Source of the DNA: Amaricoccus sp003258405
GTDB taxonomy: Bacteria; Pseudomonadota; Alphaproteobacteria; Rhodobacterales; Rhodobacteraceae
Direction: 5' to 3'
Assembly (NCBI RefSeq): GCF_043226085.1
Contig: NZ_CP171226.1
Span: forward strand, 186,001-250,000
DNA: 64,000 nucleotides
The notes beneath the pieces were generated by a model. That model worked only from the letters and a program-made list of their open reading frames with translations. It ran no database searches and had not been told where the DNA came from. The position numbers and the translations under genes were made by a program. Shown here in pieces: positions 26,538 through 35,806 of the stretch; the first letter of the stretch is position 1; every line of letters starts with the position of its first letter.

Positions 26538-28295
26538 ATGGAACAGACCGAAACCGGCGCCCGCGCCGCGCAGTCCGAAGCCACACGCCCCGAAAACGGG
26601 GCAGGGCGGCTCACCCCGCCGCGCGACGTGCTGGTCGCCGAGCTTCGCCGCATCGTGGGCGCATCCCATGTGCTGACCGCCGAGCGCGACACGCGGCGCT
26701 TCACCCGCGGCTTCCGCTATGGCAGCGGCCCGGTCGCGGCCGTGGTCCGCCCCGGCAGCCTCATCGAGCAGTGGCGCGTCCTGACGGCCAGCATCGCCGC
26801 GGGCCGGGCCGTGATCTTCCAGGCCGCAAACACCGGGCTCACCGGCGGATCGACCCCCTGGGGCGACGATTACGGCCGCGAGATCGTGCTGGTGAGCGTC
26901 ATGCGCCTCAAGGGCGTGCATCTGATCGAGGGCGGCAAGCAGGTGCTCTGCCTGCCCGGCGCGACGCTCGATGCGCTCGAGAAGCGGCTCCGCCCGCTTG
27001 GCCGCGAGCCGCATTCGGTGATCGGCTCGTCCTGCATCGGCGCCTCCGTGCTCGGCGGGGTCTGCAACAATTCGGGCGGCGCGCTGATCCAGCGCGGCCC
27101 GGCCTACACCGAGATGAGCCTTTTTGCCGAGGTGCGCGCCGATGGCTCGGTCGCGCTCGTCAACCATCTGGGGCTGGCGCTCGGCAACGATCCCGAGGAG
27201 ATCCTCGCCCGCGTCGAGCGCGGCGATCTGCCGGAGCCGGACCCGACAAACGCCTGGGCCTCGGACCACGAATACGTGAGCCATGTGCGCGACGTGGAGG
27301 CGGAGACGCCCGCGCGCTTCAACGCCGATGCCCGGCGGCTGCGCGAGGCGGCGGGCTGTGCGGGCAAGCTCGCGGTCTTCGCGGTGCGGCTCGACACGTT
27401 CGAGGCCGAGAAGGACACCGCGGTCTTCTATGTCGGCACCAACGATCCGGGCGAGCTCACCGGCATCCGCCGCCATATCCTCGCGCATTTCGAGAGCCTG
27501 CCGATCGCGGGCGAGTATATCCACCGCGACGCCTATGACATTGCCGCGCGCTACGGCAAGGACACGTTCCTCTTCATCCAGAAGGCCGGGACCGACCGGA
27601 TGCCCGCCTTCTTCGCCGCGAAGGCCAAGGTCGATGCGCTGACCGAACGGCTCGGGCTCGGCACCACGCTCTCCGACCGGGTGGCGCAGGCGGTGAGCGC
27701 GCTGGCGCCGCAGCACCTGCCGAAGCGGATGAACGATTTCCGCGACCGCTACGAGCATCACCTGCTGCTCCGGATGGGCGGCACGGGGATCGCCGAGGCG
27801 CGGGAGTATCTCGCGACGCTCTTTCCCTCGGCGACGGGGGATGTCTTCGAATGCACGGCCGCCGAGGGCAAGGCCGCCTTCCTGCACCGTTTCGCGGTGG
27901 CGGGGGCGGCGGTGCGCTACCGGGCGGTGCATGCGAAGGAGGTCGAGGACATCGTTGCCCTCGACATCGCGCTCCGGCGCAACGACCGCGACTGGCTCGA
28001 GCGCCTGCCGCCCGAGATCGACGCCGCGATCGAGAAGAAGCTCTACTACGGCCATTTCTTCTGCCACGTGTTCCATCAGGACTATGTGGTGAAGAAGGGT
28101 CACGACTGTCTCGCGCTCGAGCATGCCATGTGGGACCTGCTCGATCAGCGCGGGGCGGAATATCCGGCCGAGCACAACGTCGGCCATCTCTACAAGGCCA
28201 AGCCCGCGCTCGCGGACTTCTACCGGTCGATCGATCCGACCAACAGCCTGAACCCGGGCATCGGCCAGACCTCGAAATGTGCCCACTGGCACTGA
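26538..28295 (+). CDS. dld: Quinone-dependent D-lactate dehydrogenase
   Basis: 585 aa, membrane-associated FAD enzyme oxidising D-lactate to pyruvate and passing electrons to quinone. It has the Dld-type PCMH FAD-binding domain (VIFQAANTGLTGGSTPWGDDYG, residues 94-115, and SVIGSSCIGASVLGGVCNNSGG) and the Dld-specific C-terminal half ending in EHNVGHLYKAK and DPTNSLNPGIGQTSK. Length matches E. coli Dld (about 570) rather than the shorter glycolate oxidase type. The ATG at 26538 has GGAGGAG upstream. It is divergent from the lldR-like regulator and heads a lactate operon. Confidence 0.93.
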   Translation: MEQTETGARAAQSEATRPENGAGRLTPPRDVLVAELRRIVGASHVLTAERDTRRFTRGFRYGSGPVAAVVRPGSLIEQWRVLTASIAAGRAVIFQAANTGLTGGSTPWGDDYGREIVLVSVMRLKGVHLIEGGKQVLCLPGATLDALEKRLRPLGREPHSVIGSSCIGASVLGGVCNNSGGALIQRGPAYTEMSLFAEVRADGSVALVNHLGLALGNDPEEILARVERGDLPEPDPTNAWASDHEYVSHVRDVEAETPARFNADARRLREAAGCAGKLAVFAVRLDTFEAEKDTAVFYVGTNDPGELTGIRRHILAHFESLPIAGEYIHRDAYDIAARYGKDTFLFIQKAGTDRMPAFFAAKAKVDALTERLGLGTTLSDRVAQAVSALAPQHLPKRMNDFRDRYEHHLLLRMGGTGIAEAREYLATLFPSATGDVFECTAAEGKAAFLHRFAVAGAAVRYRAVHAKEVEDIVALDIALRRNDRDWLERLPPEIDAAIEKKLYYGHFFCHVFHQDYVVKKGHDCLALEHAMWDLLDQRGAEYPAEHNVGHLYKAKPALADFYRSIDPTNSLNPGIGQTSKCAHWH

Positions 28296-28341
28296 CCGCG
28301 GTCCGGCCAGCACATCCAATCACCTGATCCAACACCGAACC

Positions 28342-28361
28342 GGGCGGCGTGACAGCCGCCC
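28342..28361 (+). other. Hairpin in the dld-lctP gap
   Basis: GGGCGGC-GTGACA-GCCGCCC, a perfect 7-bp stem ending 10 bases before the lctP ribosome site (GAAGGGGGG). It may tune expression of the permease relative to dld. Confidence 0.4.
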
Positions 28362-28379
28362 AGCCCGAAGGGGGGACAC

Positions 28380-30155
28380 ATGCCTGCCGCAGTCAGTTTT
28401 CTTCTGGCGCTGTTGCCGATCGCAACAGTGTTCATATTGCTGGTCGTGCTCGCGCGATCGGCGAAATTCTCGATGATGGTCGCCTATGTGGTGACGGCGC
28501 TCACCGCGCTCGTGATCTGGGGCACCGCGCCCGAGAAGGTCATGGGCGCGACGGTCAACGGGCTCGTCTCCGCCGTCAGCCTGCTCTACATCGTCTTCGG
28601 CGCCATCCTGATGCTCTACACGCTCGAGGAAAGCGGCGGCATCCGGGCGATCCGCGGCGGCTTCACCCGCATCTCGCCCGACCGGCGGGTGCAGGCGATC
28701 ATCATCGCCTGGCTGTTCGGCTCGCTCATCGAGGGCGCCTCGGGCTTCGGCACGCCGGCCGCCATCGGCGCGCCGCTGCTCGTTGCCATCGGCTTCCCGG
28801 CGATGGCCGCGGTCATGGTGACGCTCATCATCCAGAGCACGCCGGTTTCCTTCGGCGCGGTCGGCACGCCGATCCTCGTCGGGGTCAAGACCGGGCTCGC
28901 GGACCAGCCGCTCGTCGAGCAGACCATCGGGCAGGTGCCGTTCATGGATTACCTCATGGGCATCGCGACCCATGTGGCGATGATGCATGCGCTCATCGGC
29001 TTCCTCATCCCGATCATCATGGTCGGCATGCTCACCCGTTTCTTCGGGGCCAACCGCTCGTTCCGCGAAGGTCTCCGCATCTGGCGCTTCGCCCTGTTCG
29101 CAGGCATCGCCTTCACCGTGCCCTATTTCCTGATCGCCGCGATCCTCGGGCCGGAATTCCCCTCGCTGCTCGGCGGCCTCATCGGCCTGGCGATCGTCAT
29201 TCCGGTGGCGCGGCGCGGCTGGCTGATCCCGACCGAGAGCTTCGATTTCCCGGCCCGCAATGCCTGGGATGAAAGCTGGACCGGCAAGCTCGACGACCTC
29301 GAGGATCATCGCGCCGGGCTGCCCGTCATGCCGCTGATGAAGGCATGGGCGCCCTATGTCATCGTGATCCTGCTGCTCGTGCTCACCCGCACCGTCGCGC
29401 CGGTGAAGGCGATGCTGACCGATCCCGGCGTCTCGATCGTCTTCGAGAACCTGTTCGGCTCGGGCATCAAGGCCAGCGTGCAGCCGCTCTACCTGCCCGG
29501 CACGGTGCTGATCGTCGCCTCGCTCGTCACCTTCTTCCTGCACCGGATGTCGGTCGGCGACTACACCAAGGCGCTCCGCTCCTCGGGCTCGACCATGCTC
29601 GCCGCGGCGCCGACGCTGATGCTGGCCGTGCCGATGGTGCAGGTCTTCCTCAACTCGGCCTCCGAAAGCTATTCGAGCATGCCGATCGTCCTGGCCGAAG
29701 GTGTCGCCTCGGTGACCGGGCAGGCCTGGCCGTTCTTCGCGCCGATGATCGGGGCCATGGGCGCCTTCGTCGCGGGCTCCAACACCATCAGCAACATGAT
29801 GTTCTCGCTCTTCCAGTTCTCGGCGGCGGAGCAGATCGGGCTCGGCGCGGGCGGTGCGGCGCTGGTTGTCGCCCTTCAGGCGATCGGCGGGGCTGCGGGC
29901 AACATGATCTGCGTGCACAACGTCGTCGCGGCTTCGGCCACGGTGGGGCTGATCGGGCGCGAAGGCGCGATCATCCGCAAGACGCTGATCCCCATGGGCT
30001 ACTATGTGGTGCAGGGCGGGCTGATCGGCACCGCGCTCATCGCCGGAGGCTTGAATGTCTGGTGGATTGCGGCAATCGTCTGGGCGGCGGGTGTGCTGAC
30101 GGTCATGGCCATGAACCGGGGCCGACCGGCGCTCGCAGCAGCAAAGGCTCAGTGA
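28380..30155 (+). CDS. lctP: L-lactate permease (LctP/GlcA family)
   Basis: 591 aa integral membrane protein with about 13-14 helices. Family features are LYIVFGAILMLYTLEESGG, the conserved GASGFGTPAAIGAPLLV loop (residues 121-137) and SNTISNMMFSLFQFSAAEQ. It imports lactate or glycolate by proton symport. It sits between dld and lutA, so the substrate is almost certainly lactate. The start is the first ATG after a strong GGGGGG ribosome site. Confidence 0.95.
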   Translation: MPAAVSFLLALLPIATVFILLVVLARSAKFSMMVAYVVTALTALVIWGTAPEKVMGATVNGLVSAVSLLYIVFGAILMLYTLEESGGIRAIRGGFTRISPDRRVQAIIIAWLFGSLIEGASGFGTPAAIGAPLLVAIGFPAMAAVMVTLIIQSTPVSFGAVGTPILVGVKTGLADQPLVEQTIGQVPFMDYLMGIATHVAMMHALIGFLIPIIMVGMLTRFFGANRSFREGLRIWRFALFAGIAFTVPYFLIAAILGPEFPSLLGGLIGLAIVIPVARRGWLIPTESFDFPARNAWDESWTGKLDDLEDHRAGLPVMPLMKAWAPYVIVILLLVLTRTVAPVKAMLTDPGVSIVFENLFGSGIKASVQPLYLPGTVLIVASLVTFFLHRMSVGDYTKALRSSGSTMLAAAPTLMLAVPMVQVFLNSASESYSSMPIVLAEGVASVTGQAWPFFAPMIGAMGAFVAGSNTISNMMFSLFQFSAAEQIGLGAGGAALVVALQAIGGAAGNMICVHNVVAASATVGLIGREGAIIRKTLIPMGYYVVQGGLIGTALIAGGLNVWWIAAIVWAAGVLTVMAMNRGRPALAAAKAQ

Positions 30156-30162
30156 GGCCGAC

Positions 30163-30927
30163 ATGACACCGACCGGACCGACCGTGGGGCTCTTCGTCAC
30201 CTGCCTGGTGGATGCGATCCGCCCCCGCATCGGCTTCGCCACGCTCCGCCTCCTCGAGGAGGCGGGGTGCCGGGTGGAGGTGCCGCCGCAGCAGACATGC
30301 TGCGGCCAGCCCGCCTTCAACAGCGGCGACGATGCCGATACCGCCGCGCTCGCGCGGCAGGTCATCGCGGCTTTCGAGCCCTATGACTACGTGGTTCTGC
30401 CCTCCGGCTCCTGCGCCGGCACGATCCGCCACGGCTATCCCGAGCTTCTGGCGAACGATCCCGACTGGGGGCCGCGCGCCCGGGCGCTCTCGGCGAAGAC
30501 CCACGAGATCCTGAGCTTTCTCGTCGACGTGCTCGGCCATGTGCCCCAGGGGCGCAGGCTCGAGGCGAGTGCGACCTATCACGACAGCTGCTCGGGGCTG
30601 CGCGAGCTCGGGATCTCGGCCCAGCCGCGGCGGCTCCTCGCGGATGTCGAGGGGCTCGAGATGCGCCCGCTCGAGGGCAACGACGTCTGCTGCGGCTTCG
30701 GCGGCACGTTCTGTGTCAAGTATTCCGACATTTCCGGCGCCATCGTCGACGAGAAGGCGGAGGCCATCGAACGGACCGGGGCAGACCTCCTGCTTGCGGG
30801 CGATCTCGGCTGCCTGATGAACATGGCGGGCAAACTCAAGCGGCGGGGCTCGAGCGTGCGCTGCTTCCACACGGTCGAGGTCGTGGCGGGCTGCGCCGAC
30901 GGCCCGGCGATCGGAGAAGAGACATGA
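30163..30927 (+). CDS. lutA: LutA, CCG-domain Fe-S subunit of L-lactate oxidation
   Basis: 254 aa with two CCG (heterodisulphide-reductase type) cysteine motifs: PQQTCCGQPAFNSG at about residues 43-56 and NDVCCGFGGTFCVKYS at about 178-193. It begins 7 bases after lctP and overlaps lutB by 4 bases. LutABC together oxidise L-lactate to pyruvate in the cytoplasm, independently of LldD. All Cys expected for the family appear present. Confidence 0.93.
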   Translation: MTPTGPTVGLFVTCLVDAIRPRIGFATLRLLEEAGCRVEVPPQQTCCGQPAFNSGDDADTAALARQVIAAFEPYDYVVLPSGSCAGTIRHGYPELLANDPDWGPRARALSAKTHEILSFLVDVLGHVPQGRRLEASATYHDSCSGLRELGISAQPRRLLADVEGLEMRPLEGNDVCCGFGGTFCVKYSDISGAIVDEKAEAIERTGADLLLAGDLGCLMNMAGKLKRRGSSVRCFHTVEVVAGCADGPAIGEET

Positions 30928-32351
30928 GCGCCCCCGCACCCCAGGCCGGCTTCAAGGCGCGCGCGGCGGCGGCGATCGCCGACCCGACACTCAAGATCGC
31001 GATCGACCGCACCACCGGCACGGCGGAGCGCAAGCGCGCCGCCGCCGTCGCGGCCTTCTCCGAATTCGAAGCGGCCCGGGCCCGCGGCAAGGCGATCAAG
31101 GATCACGTGATCGCCCATCTCGACCACTATCTCGAGACCTTCGAGCGCAACGCCACCGCCGCCGGGGCAAAGGTCCACTGGGCCGCGAGCGATGCGGAGG
31201 CCTGCGCCATCGTCGTACGGATCTGCCGCGAGGCGGATGCCAAGCTCGTCACCCGCTCGAAATCCATGCTCGGCGAGGAGATCGGCCTGCCGCACGCGCT
31301 GGCCGATGCCGGGATCGAGCGGGCCGAGACCGATCTTGCCGAGCACATCATCCAGCTTGCGGGCGAGCGGCCCTCGCATATCGTCTGGCCCGCGATGCAC
31401 CGCACGCGGGAGCAGGTGGCGGAGCTCTTCGCCGAGGGCCACCACCCGCCGCCCACGGCCTTCGATCCGGCCACCATGGTGCAGAGCGCGCGGCACGAGC
31501 TGCGCACGAAATTCCTCAGCGCGGATGTCGGGATCTCGGGGGCGAACTTTCTCGTGGCCGACACCGGGGCGACCTGCACCGTCACCAACGAGGGCAATGC
31601 CGAGCTCACCACCACGCCGCCGCGGGTGCATATCGTGACCGCCGGGATCGAGAAGCTGGTGCCGAGCACGGCGCATGCCTTCGCGCTTCTGCGGCTGCTC
31701 GTGCGCTCGGCGACGGGGGGCGAGCTCACGCAATACACCACCTTCCATTGCGGGCCGAAGCGGCCGGGCGATGCCGACGGGCCGGAGGAGATGCATATCG
31801 TTCTGGTCGACAACGGCCGGTCGCGGATGCTGAAGGACGAGTTCCGCGAGATGCTGCGCTGCATCCGCTGCGGGGCCTGCATGAACCATTGCGTGGTCTA
31901 CCGCCAGATCGGCGGACATGCCTATGGCGGGGTCTATCCCGGCCCGATGGGCGCTGTGCTGACGCCGGTGCTGGCGGGGCTCGAGCGCTCGCGCGATCTG
32001 CCCTCGGCCTGCACGATGAACGGCCGCTGCGCCGAGGTCTGCCCGGTGCAGATCCCGCTGCCGACACTGCTCCGGGCCTGGCGCGGGCGGAGCTGGCGCG
32101 AGCGGCTGGAGCCCAGCGGCCTGCGCTACGGCATCGGGCTCTGGGCGGCGGTGGCGCGGCGGCCGCGGCTCTACCGGTTTGCGAGCGGCGCCGGGGTGCG
32201 GCTGCTGCGTCGGCTCGGGAAGGGCGGATGGATCAGCCGGTTGCCGCTTGCCGGCGGCTGGACCGGCAGCCGCGATTTCCCGAAGCCCGCGGGCCGGACC
32301 TTCATGGAGCTCTATCGCGCCGAGCAATCGGGCAAGGGAGGACCGTCATGA
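30924..32351 (+). CDS. lutB: LutB, ferredoxin-type Fe-S subunit of L-lactate oxidation
   Basis: 475 aa. An N-terminal LUD domain is followed by two iron-sulphur motifs. The first is canonical: CIRCGACMNHC (C313, C316, C319, C323). The second is altered: CTMNGRCAEVCP has Cys at 363, 369 and 373 but Asn366 where the first Cys of the usual CxxCxxxCP motif stands. The protein ends in a basic tail (FMELYRAEQSGK). It passes electrons from L-lactate toward the quinone pool. Overlaps lutA and lutC by 4 bases each. Length is normal for LutB. Confidence 0.93.
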   Translation: MSAPAPQAGFKARAAAAIADPTLKIAIDRTTGTAERKRAAAVAAFSEFEAARARGKAIKDHVIAHLDHYLETFERNATAAGAKVHWAASDAEACAIVVRICREADAKLVTRSKSMLGEEIGLPHALADAGIERAETDLAEHIIQLAGERPSHIVWPAMHRTREQVAELFAEGHHPPPTAFDPATMVQSARHELRTKFLSADVGISGANFLVADTGATCTVTNEGNAELTTTPPRVHIVTAGIEKLVPSTAHAFALLRLLVRSATGGELTQYTTFHCGPKRPGDADGPEEMHIVLVDNGRSRMLKDEFREMLRCIRCGACMNHCVVYRQIGGHAYGGVYPGPMGAVLTPVLAGLERSRDLPSACTMNGRCAEVCPVQIPLPTLLRAWRGRSWRERLEPSGLRYGIGLWAAVARRPRLYRFASGAGVRLLRRLGKGGWISRLPLAGGWTGSRDFPKPAGRTFMELYRAEQSGKGGPS

Positions 32352-32998
32352 GCGCACGCGACCGCATCCTTGGCGCCATTCGCGAGAGCCTCGGGTCAAC
32401 GCCGCGGGACACCGCGGCCATCGCGGCGGAGGCGGCGGCGCTGCTGGCCGATCCGGACGCCATCCGGCCCGAGCTTGCCGGCCCGAGCCTGACGGAGAGC
32501 TTCGCGGCGAAGGCCTGGGGCCTCGGCACCACGCTCGACACCGTGGCCGACATGGCGGAGGTTCCGGCGGCCGTGTCGCGCTATCTCGCGCAGTACGGGC
32601 TCGGACCGGGACTCGCCATGCAACAGGCGCCCGAGCTGACCGGCCTCGACTGGAGCGCTCTCGCCCCGCACGACACGGTTGCGCCCGACGAGCCGGTGGC
32701 CCTTGGCCTCGCGCGGCACGGCATTGCGGAAAGCGGTTCGCTGGTGATCCATTCGGCGCCCGACAATCCGATCCTGCTGGGCTTCCTGCCGCTCCATCAC
32801 ATCCTGGTGCTGGAGCGGCGGCGGATGCTGCCGCATCTCGAGGATTACGCAGCCCTGCTTGGCCGCGAGGACGGCATTCCGCGGAATGCGATCCTCATCA
32901 CCGGGCCGAGCGGGACGACGGATATCGAGGGGAGCTACGTGCGCGGCGCCCACGGGCCGGGCTTCCTGCATGTGATCCTCGTCGGGGACGAGGAATGA
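32348..32998 (+). CDS. lutC: LutC, LUD-domain subunit of L-lactate oxidation
   Basis: 216 aa LUD (lactate utilisation) domain protein. Recognisable features are the N-terminal RDRILGAIRESLG, the core strand GIAESGSLVIHS and the C-terminal ILITGPSGTTDIEGSYVRG block. It completes the LutABC complex. The ATG overlaps the lutB stop (ATGA). The gene is convergent with a TetR regulator and a GC-rich hairpin lies between the stops. Confidence 0.92.
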   Translation: MSARDRILGAIRESLGSTPRDTAAIAAEAAALLADPDAIRPELAGPSLTESFAAKAWGLGTTLDTVADMAEVPAAVSRYLAQYGLGPGLAMQQAPELTGLDWSALAPHDTVAPDEPVALGLARHGIAESGSLVIHSAPDNPILLGFLPLHHILVLERRRMLPHLEDYAALLGREDGIPRNAILITGPSGTTDIEGSYVRGAHGPGFLHVILVGDEE

Positions 32999-33002
32999 GG
33001 CG

Positions 33003-33029
33003 CGCCGCGGGGCTCAGGGCTCCGCGGCG
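33003..33029. terminator. Hairpin between convergent lutC and tetR genes
   Basis: An 8-bp perfect stem (CGCCGCGG / CCGCGGCG) with an 11-base loop. It covers the tetR stop codon and lies 5 bases beyond lutC. It could end transcription from both sides, although neither side has a T-run. Confidence 0.4.
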
Positions 33030-33643
33030 ACGCGGGCGCGGAAGCGGGCGAGCTCGCGCTCTTCCGGGCAGCGGCCGGTGAAGATCTCGACATAGGCCGG
33101 GACGCGCGCGATCCGCGTGGCGAGGCTCTCCTCGGTCTGCATCGAGATATAGCCGATCTGGGTGAGGTAGATCGTCCGGGCCCGCACATCGGCGTCCTCG
33201 GGGGCGTGGCCCCAGCTCTCGAGCATGGCCGAGAGCGCCGCCAGACGTTGCGTGTCCGCCGCGCGGAGCCGCGCCATCACCGCCGGATCGCCGAGCGCCC
33301 AGCTGCGCACGGCGAACTCGAGCCGGACATCGAAGGCGCCGGGCTGCAGGAAGCAGGCGATGACATTCAGCATCGCCTCGGTTTCCGTCTCGGCGTAGCT
33401 CGCCGCCGCGGCGACGAGCGGGGCGGTGGTCCGCTCCTCCCAGCGCTCGGCCAGCGCCTCGAGCAGTGCGCCGCGATTGGCAAAGAACCAGTAGAAGCTC
33501 GTGCGCGAGAGCTGGAGCCGCGCCGCGAGCGGCAGGATCTTCACCGCATCGATCCCCTCGCGCACCAGCGCGTCATAGGCGGCCTCGAGCCAGCCTTCGC
33601 GCGAGCCGCGCCATCCTGTCGCCATGTCTGCCGTTTGCGTCAT
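33014..33643 (-). CDS. TetR-family regulator
   Basis: 209 aa. The helix-turn-helix is LPLAARLQLSRTSFYWFFAN at about residues 38-57, then a C-terminal ligand domain. The TSFYWFF recognition helix is typical of TetR regulators found next to demethylase-type flavin oxidoreductases. It is divergent from such a gene, with a 13-bp palindrome between them. Ligand is not deducible; a methylated amino acid or betaine derivative is suggested only by the neighbour. Confidence 0.88.
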   Translation of the reverse strand: MTQTADMATGWRGSREGWLEAAYDALVREGIDAVKILPLAARLQLSRTSFYWFFANRGALLEALAERWEERTTAPLVAAAASYAETETEAMLNVIACFLQPGAFDVRLEFAVRSWALGDPAVMARLRAADTQRLAALSAMLESWGHAPEDADVRARTIYLTQIGYISMQTEESLATRIARVPAYVEIFTGRCPEERELARFRARVAAEP

Positions 33644-33703
33644 GCCCGGAGCCTAGCCGCAACGCGGACCGGCGGCAATCGGAATGGTCATCCTTGAACT
33701 GAA

Positions 33704-33716
33704 ACTTGACACAAGT
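33704..33716 (+). promoter_or_regulatory. Palindrome ACTTG-ACA-CAAGT between tetR and the flavin oxidoreductase
   Basis: A perfect 5-bp inverted repeat around ACA, in the 126-bp divergent gap. It contains TTGACA (33706-33711), a consensus -35 for the plus-strand gene, so a bound TetR-type repressor would compete with polymerase. Confidence 0.5.
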
Positions 33717-33769
33717 GCACATTCATGGCTCGATCCGGGGATCCGCCGCCCCGTTCCGGAGACCGCCCG

Positions 33770-35806
33770 ATGTCCAGCGATCCGCTGCTCCAGCCCTACC
33801 GCCTCAAGCATCTCACCCTGCGCAACCGCTTCATGATCACGAGCCACGAACCGGCCTATGCCGAGGACGGGATGCCGAAGGAGCGCTATCGCGCCTATCA
33901 CGTGGAGCGCGCCCGCGCGGGCGTTGCGCTGACGATGACGGCGGGCTCGGCCTCGGTGGCGCGCGACAGCCCGCCGGCCTTCAACAACATTCTCGCCTGG
34001 AAGGACGAGGTGGTGGGCTGGATGAAGCGGCTGGCGGATGCCTGCCATGACGAGGGCTGCGCGGTGATGATCCAGCTCACCCATCTCGGCCGACGCACGC
34101 GCTGGGATACCGGCGACTGGCTGCCCTCGATCGCGCCGGGGCCCGCGCGCGAGACGGCGCACCGGGCGTTTCCCAAGGTGGCCGAGGACTGGGACATCGC
34201 GCGGATCATCGAGGATTACGCCGATGCCGCGGAGCGGATGCAGGCGGCGGGGCTCGACGGGATCGAGCTCGAGGCCTACGGCCATCTGATGGACCAGTTC
34301 TGGTCGCCGCTCACCAATACGCTCGGGGCGCCCTGGGGCGGCACACTGGACAACCGGCTGCGCTTTGCCTTCGAGGTGCTCCGCGCGATCCGCGCCCGCG
34401 TCGGCGCCGACTTCATCGTCGGCATCCGCTATTCGGGCGACGAATGCCTGCCGGGCGGCATCGCGCGGGAGGAGGGGCTCGAGATCTCGCGGCGGCTCCG
34501 CGACAGCGGCCTCGTCGATTTCCTCAATGTCATCCGGGGCCATATCGACACGGATCCGGGGCTTACCGAGGTGATCCCGATCCAGGGGATGCGCAGCGCG
34601 CCGCATCTCGATTTCGCGGGCGAGATCCGTGCGGCGACGGGGTTTCCCACCTTTCACGCCGCGCGCATTCCCGATGTGGCCACCGCACGGCACGCGATCG
34701 CGGCGGGCAAGCTCGACATGGTCGGCATGACGCGGGCGCACATGGCCGACCCGCATCTGGTGCGCAAGGTGATCGAGGGCCGGGAGGACGACATCCGGCC
34801 CTGCGTCGGCGCGAACTATTGCCTCGACCGGATCTATCAGGGCGGCGCGGCCTTCTGCATCCACAATCCGGCGACCGGCCGCGAGCTGTCGGAGCCGCAG
34901 GAGATCGCGCGCGCCGCGGCGCCGCGCCGGGTTGCGATCGTCGGGGCAGGGCCCGCGGGGCTCGAGGCCGCACGGGTCGCGGCGCTGCGCGGGCATGACG
35001 TCACCGTCTTCGAGGCGGCCGGCCAGCCGGGCGGCCAGGTGCGCCTCACGGCGCTCCAGAGCCGCCGGCGCGAGATGATCTCGATCATCGACTGGCGCAT
35101 GGCCCAGTGCGAGAAACATGGCGTCCGGTTCCACTTCAACACCTTCGCCGATGCCGAGACCGTGCTGGCCGAACGCCCCGAGGTGGTGATCGTCGCGACC
35201 GGGGGCCTGCCCGCGGTGGAGGGGCTCGAGGCGGGCGAGAATCTGGTCTGCACCGCCTGGGACATTCTCTCCGGCGACGTGAAGCCCGGCCGCGACGTGC
35301 TGATCCATGACGACGCGGGCGATCACGCAGGGCTGCAGGCCGCCGATCTGATCGCGGCGACGGGGGCGCGCGTCGAGATCGTCACGCCGGAGCGCAGCCT
35401 TGCGCCGGAGGTGATGGCGATGAACCTCGTGCCCTATGTCCGCGCGCTCCAGCAGCGGGAGGTGACGCTCACGCCGACCTGGCGGCTCCGTGCCGTCAAC
35501 CGCGAGGGCAACCGGCTGCGCGCGGAGCTCGGCAGCGACTACGGCGATGCGACCCGCGCGCGGAGCGTCGATCAGGTGGTGGTGAACTGTGGCACCCGCC
35601 CGCTCGACGAGCTCTATTTCGAGCTGAAGCCGCTCTCCTCCAATCTCGGCGCGGTCGATCACGAGGCGCTCGTCGCGGGCGAGCGGCAGACCCTTTCGGG
35701 CAATCCGGCCGGAGGGTTCGCGCTCTTCCGCATCGGCGATGCCGTCGCGGCGCGCAACACGCACGCGGCGATCTACGACGCGCTGCGGCTCGTCAAGGCG
35801 CTCTGA
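33770..35806 (+). CDS. FMN/FAD oxidoreductase of the dimethylglycine/N-methylproline demethylase type
   Basis: 678 aa. Residues 1-340 are an old-yellow-enzyme type FMN barrel (LQPYRLKHLTLRNRF, IQLTHLGRR). The linker has an altered Fe-S motif, C345-VG-A348-NY-C351 and C363: the second Cys is Ala. The C-terminal half is an FAD/NAD domain (VAIVGAGPAGLEAAR). Trimethylamine-dehydrogenase relatives with this layout demethylate amines; the form with YCLDRIYQGG resembles dimethylglycine or N-methylproline (stachydrine) demethylases as I recall them. GGAGA upstream supports the ATG at 33770. Divergent from tetR. The substrate is inferred, not shown. Confidence 0.82.
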   Translation: MSSDPLLQPYRLKHLTLRNRFMITSHEPAYAEDGMPKERYRAYHVERARAGVALTMTAGSASVARDSPPAFNNILAWKDEVVGWMKRLADACHDEGCAVMIQLTHLGRRTRWDTGDWLPSIAPGPARETAHRAFPKVAEDWDIARIIEDYADAAERMQAAGLDGIELEAYGHLMDQFWSPLTNTLGAPWGGTLDNRLRFAFEVLRAIRARVGADFIVGIRYSGDECLPGGIAREEGLEISRRLRDSGLVDFLNVIRGHIDTDPGLTEVIPIQGMRSAPHLDFAGEIRAATGFPTFHAARIPDVATARHAIAAGKLDMVGMTRAHMADPHLVRKVIEGREDDIRPCVGANYCLDRIYQGGAAFCIHNPATGRELSEPQEIARAAAPRRVAIVGAGPAGLEAARVAALRGHDVTVFEAAGQPGGQVRLTALQSRRREMISIIDWRMAQCEKHGVRFHFNTFADAETVLAERPEVVIVATGGLPAVEGLEAGENLVCTAWDILSGDVKPGRDVLIHDDAGDHAGLQAADLIAATGARVEIVTPERSLAPEVMAMNLVPYVRALQQREVTLTPTWRLRAVNREGNRLRAELGSDYGDATRARSVDQVVVNCGTRPLDELYFELKPLSSNLGAVDHEALVAGERQTLSGNPAGGFALFRIGDAVAARNTHAAIYDALRLVKAL

